NCBI GenBank assembly: GCA_003864495.1
Contig: PEDN01001358.1
Span: forward strand, 582,422-646,421
Reading direction: 5' to 3'
DNA: 64,000 nt
Source: Nemopilema nomurai
Lineage: Eukaryota; Cnidaria; Scyphozoa; Rhizostomeae; Rhizostomatidae
Of the stretch, positions 12,189-23,900 are shown piece by piece (the first letter of the stretch is position 1; each line of letters opens with the position of its first letter). Both the position numbers and the translations under genes were made by a program. The notes under the pieces are model-generated. The model was not told the DNA's origin. It was given only the letters and a program-made list of their open reading frames with translations, and made no database searches.

Positions 12189-12286
12189 ATGGCAGCTATT
12201 GTACCACAAGTGCAGGCTAGCCCCAAGTCAAATGCAATTCGGTCGACTCAAATGAAATTCCAGACACGGCCAAGTCCAGTAAAGTG
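12189..12286 (+). CDS. Candidate first coding exon (MAAIVPQVQ...)
   Basis: ATG in good context (AAAATGG) is followed by 32 codons and two bases, ending at a near-consensus donor (GTG then GTAAGAG). The peptide is basic and rich in Ser, Gln and Pro, as in many transcription-factor N-termini. It lies 8.7 kb upstream of the zinc-finger gene on the same strand and may be its first exon, but it leaves phase 2 while the 20960 exon needs phase 0. At least one unseen exon must lie between if they belong together. The frame is also open upstream to about 12093. Confidence 0.35.
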
Positions 12287-15200
12287 GTAAGAGTTTAGTC
12301 TTATTATTGTAACTGGCGTTTTAATAGTTATGTGCTTTTATAACTATTCCGAAAGCATTTTAAAGTCTCGTTAAAGCCGGCAGTAATTTTGGCAAGTGTC
12401 ATGAAATACCGGTAGAAAAAGCCATTAGTATATGCTGGTTGCCTCAATGAAAGTTTTCCAGTAAGCGTTAATGTTTACATATTATTAAGGGGCATCAATT
12501 TTTAAGCAATGTGCTGTGGAAATTGCGACTTTTCATTGAAACGCTGACTGCGTGATCGCTTGTTGCATTATCGTTTCCTACAAAAATACCAAGAAGGCAA
12601 ATGTTTCTGTTTGCTTGGTAAACCAAATTTCGGAGGGAAAGTCTAATACTTCAGTGTAGGCAAAAACGATACCGGAAGATAGAAGAAGAAATGTGCAAGT
12701 GGAAACCCACCAAGGGCATTGTCTACAAATCCAGCCTAAAGCGAGCATTTTCGACAAGTTTTTTGTTCCCTGTTCGACGTGGAAATTCCTACCTGTAAAG
12801 GGCATTCATTTTGTGGCTATCCACCGAAACTACTAATAAATTTGCCTAATCGAATGCTACTTGGGAAGCCACAATTTTTCCAGACTGGCTTTCAAGAATG
12901 AAATATCGAATTACAAAATGATCCATTCCAGGTAGCGACTTACAGATTTTCAAAAATTGAAACTGTCGCGTTTACGTGCGAGAGAATCCAAGCATTAAAT
13001 CCCTGTTATTCATGGCTTTGAGAAGTCACAATTGCCTTTGTTTATAGCATTCATCGCCTTAAAATGCCGCTGTTGTAAGCGTTACAAAAAGAGGCAGCAT
13101 ATTTTATCGCATATTCCCCTGGATGGCGATCTTACCGCGAAAGGCAAATGTAAACATTATCCAGCCGGGGGTAAGTGCATACCAGGACCAGTCGTCAAAG
13201 CATTGCCAAGCAAGGCAAAAAATTTCGCTTTATCATACATCAAAAGTATCACCAAAGAGCTTCTCTGAATCAGATATCATAGATGTCATCAGAAGGTTAG
13301 GACACTTTTTCTGATGTCAAGAACCAGATACACATCAATGAAGTTATTACACTTTTTCAGTAGAGGGCAGCCTTGCATCTCGAGTTGAAGGAAAAAGGAC
13401 AACTGTCAACTTATCTGGATTGTTTCGAGTTGATGTGCCACTTAATGATGGAAAATGTGTTTAGAACCTCCTCATTTTTCAATGGCTTTAATCCACCCAT
13501 GAATTGTCTTGCACAAAAGCTGACTAAGGTGATCTCTTTTGCTAACAGAGTGTAAACAAAAAAGTGACCTATTTAGGTTTCTGCTGTAGCTAATTAAGTG
13601 CGGCATATCAACCCACTCAGTTGCTTGATCATTTTGTCTTCCACAAATGCACGATTTTTTGCTTCAATTTTGCTTCAGTTTTAAACTGTTTTGCACATGA
13701 GGACAAAAGGGGCACGAATTTGGGGCTTAGATACAAATAGTGACTGAGGTGTTATGATGAAAGTTCGTTATCAAAAGGAAGTTTTGGAACTGCTTTCACC
13801 GCCGAAAAAACGGTTGCCACTGTCTCCAGGAAAATGGAGGAAAACTATTCACTTTAATTTACCTGGAAAATTTCTTGCTTGCTCAAGTTGTACTCAAAAC
13901 TTATCCATTGAATGCATCAGTAGGCCAGAATAGACACTCTTCTTCAAAGTTGTAGAGGAATATTTTTCATGATTTTTTTGGAGCTCCTTTAGTGTACCAT
14001 GAACGTTACAGGGCCACCCGGTTTCCGCGAGGTCAATTTGGCTCTAAAATCTCATTTCAGTTTACAGTTCGCAGTACGCCAAATCAAATTTCATGCCCAG
14101 ATGCCATGCCTAGTTTTCCTTTACCAATTCATTCTAGTTACTAGCACAAACGGATGTAAAAAGAGCTTTTTGTTAAATCTGCTGTCGATTCAAACAATTG
14201 CCCGGTCAACAGACTTCTGAAAAATGCAACAATGTTTAATTGCCCCTAGTTTAAAGAGGAAATTCATTCATGGCTGGCCGGTACAAACGCCTTCGGGCCT
14301 ATCTCAGGCGAAAGGCATCACCATGAACGAGTGATTAGATTTGTGGAGCAGCATAAGCAATGATTTTTTAATTATTCATGGATTAATTTGATTTTACAAC
14401 AATGCTTAGCTTTAAACAGTTGCTTCATTACTCTGCATGCATGTCAACCCGATTATCAGGCTGAAGTCGTGTAACTTTATCCGATAGTGGTTTTCTTTCA
14501 GGCAAAAGCAGACAGTTCGGGCATTTGCATAGATATTTAGGCCCCGCGCAGTCCATGAACACCGCAAACGTGTCTGAAAACAGGGTCGCCAGAAAAATTA
14601 TCTCCGCTGGCAATGGTCATAAATTTTCAGATGGACTAAATCGAACAACGTGTGTTGTGGACGTAGAAAACTCGCGTTTAGGATCACGGGGCTGTTCCAA
14701 ATAGTATTATGTATAGGTTTGGCGTCCCAATTTTTCGAATTATTATCAAATACAATGGGAACAACGTGACACTTAGTCATGTCGGACGGGCGTGGGCTCT
14801 TCTGGAGCATTAAGCTGTTGTTCTCACCATAACTGACGCAGGCAGAGAACTTTGAATTCATTCCAGGAAATGCTCTGTGAAGAGCCTGGAATTGGCTGTT
14901 GGTAGCATCTGCTAACAGTTCATGAATCTTAAAGTGAATCTATAATATTCTTCAATGAAGCAAGTTGGTGTTAAATCATGCTTGAACCTGACCTCTTATA
15001 AGGCTAGTCCAGTTTTGATCTGTCTAATCAAGCCTGTATCGAAGTATAGACTGCTAGAAAGACAAACAACTTAGCCATTTAACAGCCTCTTTGCATGGAC
15101 ATTGTTTACAAAAGTTCTTCGTAATTGCTGCCTGGTACATATTTTGGAATTCCTCAAATTTGTCTCCAACCATGTGCTGCTCTCAGCAAACATTTCTTGT

Positions 15201-18200
15201 CTCCATTTGCAAAACTTCCTAAGATGCCTCGTTTTTGCAAGAATTTTCGCAACCTGGGTAAACACCTATATATTTCACTTCAGTACCACTTTTAGGCTTT
15301 CATACCTCTTATTAATTCTACCCATCTGTCTATCCCTCAGTTTCTTGTCTATATCTACGCTTTATCACTGTAACCCTCTCTGTCCCCGTTTCTCTCCCTA
15401 CCCTAAATCTGTCTTCCCCTTTCAATATCCTTTTCTATCTAGGATCTTTGCTTCGCTGGATCTATGCACTAGTCTGTCTAATGCTGCCGAATGCCAATCA
15501 TTCGATGCACTGGGAGATCAACAAATGGAAACCTTTACTTGTGCCACAAAAATCACAAATAAATCTCACCCTATTACAATCAATTAATCGCTTGGCAGCC
15601 TTATCATGTGTACCACGCCTGGGTCTATTCAATTTTTTTAAATAAAGAATCGATGTTGGTTAGTGTGTTGCCAATATATTTTATTCAAAAAGTTCTCAAA
15701 TATAATCATCATGTTGATGATATTTCTCCGGGAGCCCCCAAACACCAGCGTGATCTTTTTCCTGTAGCCCCCTAACACCATCGTATCAGATGTTTTTGTT
15801 GGGCAGTGTCTTGGGAGCTCTAAAGATCAATGCATTTTGTTTGAGGCCTGTATTAGAAGAAACCGGGGTTGCAATATGATTTCTCTTGAGGCTTCTGTTT
15901 CGTAATATTGTAACGTGGTCAACCCGACAGAGCGAGCAGCGGGTTAGCGATGAATGTATGCTGATAATTCGTAGCAAAGCACTAGGGAATAACATCACTG
16001 CATGCTGGCCTGACCCTGGCATGCTGCAGTACCTACTACGAGAATCCCTCGGAGGCCGCTGTTTTTAATATCCCAATTCCCTTGCGATGTTCCACCTCAA
16101 GTGGGCAGATTTCCTGTGCTACAGGTATGCACCGGCAGGCAATGCATGCGAGTCAAACGACCTCGGTGCTTCTCCGGACGCCTGTCGTTTTGTATAAAGC
16201 CATGCGTGATCATTCGTCCGCTATCGGAAGTTATTTATTTTCACGCAGCGGCCAAATTGAGCACAAAGCCCAGCCTTCTATGCACCTGCTAGTGCCAGAC
16301 TTAGTGCCAGACTTGTAGCCAGAAGGGACCTGGCTGCTGCAATTGCAGCATCAATTAATCTATAGTTTGAAATTAACTTTTTATAATATTTAAGATTCAT
16401 TCTAACACCGACCTTGTGAAGTTTCCAAGCCTTTGCGTAATATCCAATCATGTTTTGATAACTTGTTTTCACGTTGTAAATCAGTCGTTTTTTTAAACTC
16501 CAGCCAAGTTTGGATTTCTATCAAGTCTATTGCATATCAAAACCTTTTCATCATAGGTTGTCTAATCAGCCTGGTTAAACTTGTGTTATATAATCTCGTT
16601 ATTTATCTTGCCTTTGTATCAGCCTGTCATGCTAACAAGTCTGTCTAATTATCCCATGTTATCTACCTGTTGTATTTGATTACCAAGCCTTTTGCTCTAA
16701 ATCAAATCTTTAATATTGTATTCGTTGCTATGTTATGTGACGCTTTGAAACCTTTGATTTACCAAACAAGAATTAATCAATCCTTTTGTATAATCGACGG
16801 TACATTATTGATAAACAAGGCAAGCTATAGTAGCAAATTATTCATATCAGTCAATGTACATTATCTGTCTTCCTGTCTGTTGTGTTTCAAAGCTCATAAG
16901 CGCCTTTTCAAGTCGAAGTACTATAAATCCTGGTCGTCAAAGCTTTTTATTTCTAAAACATTCAATTTTATCAAGGAAAAATCAATGTCATGTAAATCTT
17001 ACCTTTAAATGCACAACATTTTGAATATTGCCATGTGATGTTCCATGAAACCTGAATATTACAAATCCTAATGTTTTATTAGCCCTGTTGCTTGAATAGA
17101 TTGTTGATGCAAGTTTATAATATTTTTAAAATAACGATTAAAATGTGTTTGATACAGCAACTTTCATTGATCATTGAGCGCCATTCTATTATTCACGCCA
17201 TTTTCTTAAACCATCTTGCATCTAATTTTATGTTAACTAGTGTCAGTAAAAATAGTATGTGCTATCAGTTTGCCTTTTGTCATTTTGCGTACTGTCATTG
17301 TACCAGTGAAATTGTTACCTGTCAAATTCTCATTTCGGACAATTTTCTGTTCTGCAAAGTGCCAAGTAGCAATGTCCTATTATCCATTACGTCTTGTTTG
17401 CCGTAGCCTCACACTAGCGAAGTTACGTTTTATTTACTTATCCGGCATCTTGTTTTTGTTTTATTACATGTAACATACCAACAGATATAAGTTCATGAGT
17501 TAGTAAATAATTGTCTTGTTTTCCCTCCATTCAATCAATCGGTTTTCTAGACAAATTATTAATGTCCAATTGGAAGGAGGATTTTTATTCAACTACACAG
17601 AATGATTACTCTGAGAACTATAGAAACTTCACGTTTTGATCTGTTCAAGATTGTTGTATTATTTTGGTTTGCGAATTTTCATAAGCATTTAGCAATGGAT
17701 AATCAAGAACGCGGGACATCCGTAAAATTCGTTGATCTTTGTATTTGCCTGACCCTGCCAGTGCCAAACACACAATTTCCAACAGGCCTTTAAGAAATGG
17801 CCAAATTATTGCAAATGACCACAAAAAGGGGGATTGTAACGTTGGAAATAACTGAGCAAGCCAACCTATTAACGTTTTCAAAAGACAATTCTAGTTTCAA
17901 TTTGTCTCGAAAAACAGATTCCACGTCTTATCTGGGGGTTTCACAAAAGAAATCGTTAAATATAGGACCACACAAAGCATGGCAATCTGCTGGTTTTGTT
18001 AATGATTGCTCGCCTTGCCAAACCAAATTATCTACACACACTTCTGAGACAAATGCGCTAGTTGTGCGAGACTGCCACTCCAGACCTATGCTATTTAATT
18101 CAATTGAGACTCGCTTGCATATTCTTTGCTTTTTGAACGCGGTCAACTTCATGTATCAAGGCGTGTGCCTGTGTCTCAGTGGCTGTAGACTTCTAAGCTT

Positions 18201-20959
18201 TAAAAGTCCATAGTACCTGTGCAGCAACGAAACAGAGGCGCGGCTAGGTTTAAACGTATTGTGCTTCAACCCATCCACTGATGTTGCCATTAAGATTCCC
18301 TTTGAGCCACTCGTTGGCCCTGAAGGGTGCGGTCATGGAAAAAATGTTCAAAAGGGGAATGGGAGACGCAGGAAGGAAAGAGGTGATCGTCTCTAGTTAA
18401 GAATTTACCTCGTGTCTCTAATTCGAGATGGTTGCAGCCGAAACTGTCCCGATCAAAAATGGAGTGGTATAATTGGAACGTTTCCTTTCGCACCCATTTT
18501 GTCCCAGAAAAAACACTCCTTGTGCTAATAAACACTTCTTCCACTTTTTGTTGCAGTATTTCTAAAAACTCGAAACTTAAGTTTTGATAAACCATTTAAT
18601 TTTTTTACTCCTTTCTTGCGCCGCTGAAAGCTTTGGTTGACACCCTGGCCATGACCAGACCCCCATCCCTACTCCAACAAGACATTTTCATGGTTTCAAG
18701 AAACTGTGGGCCTTTCCCATCGTTAGGATCGATCAGCCGATTAAACTTGCGAATGCTTACGCGAAGATTGCGTGTGACCCAGAGGCAGGCAATCTGCACT
18801 GTCGGCTATTATGGCTGTTTTTCGTAACGAGATTTGCTGATGGCCTCGTAATCAAGATAATCAAGGAAGGGAGCTTTGGAGGGGTTTTAAATTTTATGAA
18901 TGAATTCATGCAATTCACAAGAAAAAAGGCGAAAAAGCCGCGATACGCCCAACGTTTCATGCATTATTTATTTTTCTAAATTCACAGTGTTAATCACTAC
19001 CCACTAGCTAATGCCTCAAAGAGCTAATCCCAATATGGTCATGGCGAAGGTTATCGCGTTCTAGTTGAAGCTAAAACGAAGTTAGGCTCGCGGATTGCAT
19101 GGAGAGTTTCCTGGGTGTTTCAGACTTTTTATTGTCAAGAGCTCGACATTGCAGCTGGCGATTATGTACGAATTTCAAAAACTATTGCCAGTGGTTAAGC
19201 CATGCGGAATCTTAACCTTTACATGGTGAGGGATTTCCCACTCATCCTTCCTGTCAGAATGCGTGTATCTTGGCGTCCGTCGCTAACAAGGCCCATCACC
19301 GTCCTACCCCATCAAGCGCGCCACCTATTCATTGCCAGAGAGCACCCATTATGGCCAAGAAATTCTTCTATCTTGTTTAGACAGCTCTGTCTGTACAGAG
19401 AGTACCTAAAGCTTGTTTCATCAAGAAAGTTTACTGTTGCTGATATTTAGAAACTGGAGCCAAATGGCTACCACCTGCTGAAATCTGTGACAATTTGTAA
19501 CAGCAATTTGTTTATTACGAAATTGCAGGGCCTTACGCAACAGCTTGCAAGAGGTAACGCAGGTGTATGCATTTCTGTATTGTGCACTTAGATTTGGCTG
19601 ATCAAGGGTCACGGAATGAACTGGTTTAATGTGATAGGTTTCTTGCAGACATGAATGGTAAAAGTCGTTTTGACCGTTGGGAAACAGGCTCACAATCTCA
19701 AACGTTCACCTCTTTCAGTTCTGGAGAAAGAATAAACAAGCTACCCAATAAGCCTTTCAATATCAGCTTGCCTTTTTATCTGATATTATTTCTCCAAACC
19801 TGGAAGTACTATAATTTCCCGGTTTTCCGCTGAGTACACTTTGTTACACTCTACTAATTTTTCCTCTTTGAGAAATATTTGTTTTAGAAGCTTTTTAGCC
19901 AGTCAAAGACTGCTTCTATGCGAGATTATGAGTTTTTATCATCTGCTTTAAAAGTATTTTCTAACCATTGCAAGCAAGTGTAATATTTTGAAACACTTTA
20001 GAGAGCACGATATCTTCTCCCTTCAGTTTGCCTATAATCTAAACTGCTTTGCGGCCTTTGTTTATCTGAGTTCAGTATAATCCTGTAACCGTCTTTTTGA
20101 TACTGCTTCAAGGCGAATGCATACAAAGGGTCGTTTGAGCAGATGAACATTAGAATTTATGAATCCAGAATGGACTAAGGAATGCCATTTACTTTTTACC
20201 TGAAACGAAGTCTTTAATCAACGTTAAAATCACACTTGCATAATTCTGTCACCGGGCATTTACATAAACTTACATGCAACGGAAAGAAGCTTTTAATAAT
20301 TGATGATATGTGACATTGATCTAAGGAGAAGATGACATAGATCATGTCAATATTCTCAGTCTCTCATTGCAGTAATTAGCCAGGAAAGAATGTTCTTCGC
20401 CCGCAAGCTAGTTTTTGATACTAACCTTCTTCTTATTACATTTGTTCTCTTATACGAAAGCAAAGGGGCTTGAAGACTATTCAAAACTTCGTGACTTTTT
20501 GCAGTTCTTTTAACAAATATTAAATACCTGAACAAACAAAAAATACTTTTCATTGGCCATCAAATTCACCAACCAAAAGAGTTTGTGTGATGTCAACGTA
20601 TCAATTTGTAAAATATACAATGAATGATTGTCCGTATGGAGTAAATGGTACATGCACTCAGAAACGCTTGCAACAGATATCGGTGGAGAATTGGGAAGTT
20701 TCCCAGAGTCACTCTAAACTATCATTGTTTCACAATGGTTTGGATACAATGTGACCTTTGCTGGTGTATGACTTTATGTCAAATGATTTGTAGAACTATC
20801 AAATGTCCCTGCTTCCCTGTTCATTGGTAATTCTTTTAACCGGCCCTGCGCCTTCATTTAGGATGCAGGGCCACCTCCTTAAATTTAGCAACAAACATTC
20901 ATGCAGTCCTAAATATAGAATAATCTAATCATATTTGTGACACTTCTGCTTATTTTCAG
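12287..20959. other. Long stretch with no supported exon
   Basis: This is probably intergenic or intronic. A pyrimidine-rich part lies at 15300-15440 and a 12-bp direct duplication (AGTGCCAGACTT twice) at 16291-16314. The larger open frames (15102-15587, 17797-18213, 18290-18595 minus, 19202-19450) lack domains and convincing splice or start signals. A protein-like frame starting at 19651 just after a TTTCTTGCAG acceptor is the best of the rest, but no donor follows it. Confidence 0.45.
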
Positions 20960-23900
20960 GTAACGGTTTACAAGCAAGGAAACCCAGTTATAAGAGTTGA
21001 GAAGGGAACTACACTGGGTGTCTTGAAATTGCTGTATGAAGCAGAAAATGGCCCTCAAAAAATTCTTGGTGTGAGACCGCAGAAAACAACCGAATCAATG
21101 CCGTGCATAATTACTCTGGATGAGTCAAAGTTGACTGAGTCTCTCTATGACATTCTGGTCTTAGGTTTGTGCCCTTGAAGTTGTATTGGCAGTTATAATT
21201 GTCATGTTAGTTAATTCTAAGTTGAAGGCTACATAATGGGACATAAGCGAGAGGTGACCTTTTTGTAGGGTTAGAAGCTGTGACCGTGACCTTTCATAAA
21301 TGGCTAAGGGTTCAGCTAGAATCAGGGACGTAGGAAGAATAAAAAAGTGGAGGGGGGAGATAAAAAATGGGCACATGATCACTCCAAATTTGACTTTAAA
21401 TTGATAATTTTTGGTCTCGCAGGGGTACCTTTGCCAAAACGTTGGGGGCACAGCCCTTTAGGCTCTCTGGTTCCTACATCATTGGCTAGAATGCGCTGCA
21501 ACTGATTCGGTTTTTAAAAGGCTGTTGACGTTGGGATTTCACAGGATATACGCAGCCTTGAACTCTTTCGAATTTCCTTCCATGTACTTGCGCGGATCCG
21601 ACACGACGCTTCTTCTGACACACAGCTAGGGTGATGTTGAGGGACCCTTTCGCAGCATCGACAGCGAAATAAAGGGGTGCGGGGCATTTGCGTGGTGCCC
21701 GTGACCCTGTTTGCGGGGCACCCTTTTCATTGATATGAGCCGCGATTCCTTATGTTTCTTTGCAACGAAAACAACGTACCGCGCGCGACACAATCGAGTA
21801 CTCACTGGTTTCTATGAAAGGCAAATCAGGCCATTGACAAAACCTGTTCAGCACTTAATTAACAATAGAGTACCGCGCTACCAGATGGCCACTCGGTCGG
21901 TGCACTAAATGAAGCCATGCCTTAACGGCAGGACCGCATGGCATACATTGACCTTCTTCGCAAATACTCTACATATGCAAGGATGCCGTATGCTACATTA
22001 TTAATATAATCAGCTTTGGAATACTTTTAAGCCATGGTGCTTCCCTAAGCTACAGTAATCCTTCGGTGTCTCATAGCCATGAAATGACGAACACTACAAT
22101 GCAAACTTAAAGATTAGTGGGTGTTGCTGAAAAACCCAAACAGAAAACGGCCCTCATGCCAAGTCGGTTAATTGCTACTTCGTGGCCTCCCTGCAAGAAA
22201 GTCACGTGTGGTACGTCGATTTAGTTTTTGCCATTTCACCTCAAGCTGCGACCCATAAGAAGCCCTCATGTCAACATTATCTTGAATGATGCTTGATTCA
22301 ATTGTGCAGCCTTCGTCCGCATCGTGCGGTTGCAGAAGACTAGCCCGGGAGTACAAACGACTGGGTGCGGAAGGTGTCATTGATTCTGTGAATTTTCTGA
22401 GCAATGTAGTTATGGTCCAAGTTATACAGATCAATGGCGTTCTGTTTATTCTAAAGGCTTTGATGCAAAAAGTGCCGATTAGAGCCCTTTAACGACTACA
22501 GCTCCCTCTTCTCTCTCTATTCCTCCCCCTTGTTGTCCTTCCCTCCCTCCAACTCTCCTTTTCTCCCTTTTGCCCTCCATCCCTCCCTTTTGCTCCCCAC
22601 CCCTCCCTCTTGCTCCCCTTCCCTCCCTCTTTCTCTCCTTCCCCTCCCTTGCTCTTCTTCCCTCCCTCTTGTTCCCTTCCCTCCCTCTTGTTCCCCTTCC
22701 CTCCCTCTTGCTCTCCTTCTCTCCCTCTTGCTCTTCCTCCCTTCCTGTTGCATTCCTTTCCTTTCTTTTTTGCACACTTTTTCTCTCATCTGCTCTCATT
22801 CCCTCCTCACTTCGCTCTCCTGTTCTCTTGCTCTCCCTCACTTCCTTAAAGCGTTTCACTACACCAACCACCAATGATCCTGCAGTGTGCAGGCCTTAGA
22901 TACTCAAAGTTTTCGATGAAGAACACCATTGCCTTTATGCTAGCTCATTGTGCAGAAGGCAACTGTTTTCCTCAAATGCTTTTCTTACTGCTGCTATTTG
23001 AACCAGCTCAAGCCTTTTCTTCAAAATATCCTTTGATGAATTTTAGGCTTTAGTTACGCTTTGAGTCTTTAGTGGTCTTCTTTATTGAGTAAAAGTATCA
23101 CTTTGAAGGATCTATTTGCATGTATTCAATGCCTGCTATTATAATGAAAAATGAAAATATCAGTGCAAAACAAACAATTAGTGCATGCAGAAAGGTCATC
23201 AGTGAAACATCAGATTGTTTGACCTTTTTCACTGCAAGCAACCTGGGAGCTATTGTTTGTGGTTCTTCTATAATTCTTAGCGCCATTCGACTCTCCGACA
23301 ACATCAATTTTTCAACAAACGATGATTTTGTGAGTTTGTACGTGCATCCTCACTACACAGGAAGACATTCTAAACATTGTCAAGAATGAAAATTTGTTCT
23401 GTCCCCGTTCGACAGCTCCAAAAATGGGACGGGTTTGTTCCCTCTGAAGGTAGTTTCCATACGTTTATTTTACCAGTTTATCTTATTCGCCGAATCCAAT
23501 CGACATGTGTTTCAGAGGGCACATGGCATGCATACTTAAATTTGAAAACTATTCTTAAGCAGATCGAATGCTGCGATATCTTCCTTCACATTGCGACCAG
23601 AATCGAACCAGCTTGATTTGAATTTTTCATCGAGAGATGACGTCTACCCTTGTGACTAGTATGGTCTTAAGCACCAGTTGGTGAAGATCCTAATGTTTCT
23701 TGCATCAATAGAAGCGAATTGAAATCAACGAAAGCGATTCTCATTCTGGCAGGTGTAGGGGACTAATATAGCCATGCCCGGTCCATTTCGTTGACTTTAA
23801 TGGTTCACCGGTGAACTCTTTACCGCAAAAGGCAAAAGTAGCCGAACCAAAGTACGGGTGACCGACATGAACTCCTCTTCCATTCAAACAACCTATTCCC

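Noticed and set aside
15102..15587. 161-codon plus-strand open frame
   Set aside because: Hydrophobic, Ser/Leu-rich composition from a T-rich stretch; no family features.
17797..18213. 138-codon plus-strand open frame
   Set aside because: Long for this AT-rich DNA, but composition looks random and no domain or splice sites were found.
19649..19833. Possible exon after a TTTCTTGCAG acceptor, beginning MNGKSRFDRW
   Set aside because: The start looks real, but no good donor follows and the C-terminal half becomes hydrophobic noise.
20620..20640. Possible tiny first exon of the zinc-finger gene (MNDCPYG then GTAAAT)
   Set aside because: Phase would fit the 20960 exon, but seven codons and a weak donor are too little evidence.
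22479..22899. Several overlapping open frames on both strands
   Set aside because: They are by-products of the polypyrimidine tract and encode only low-complexity peptides.
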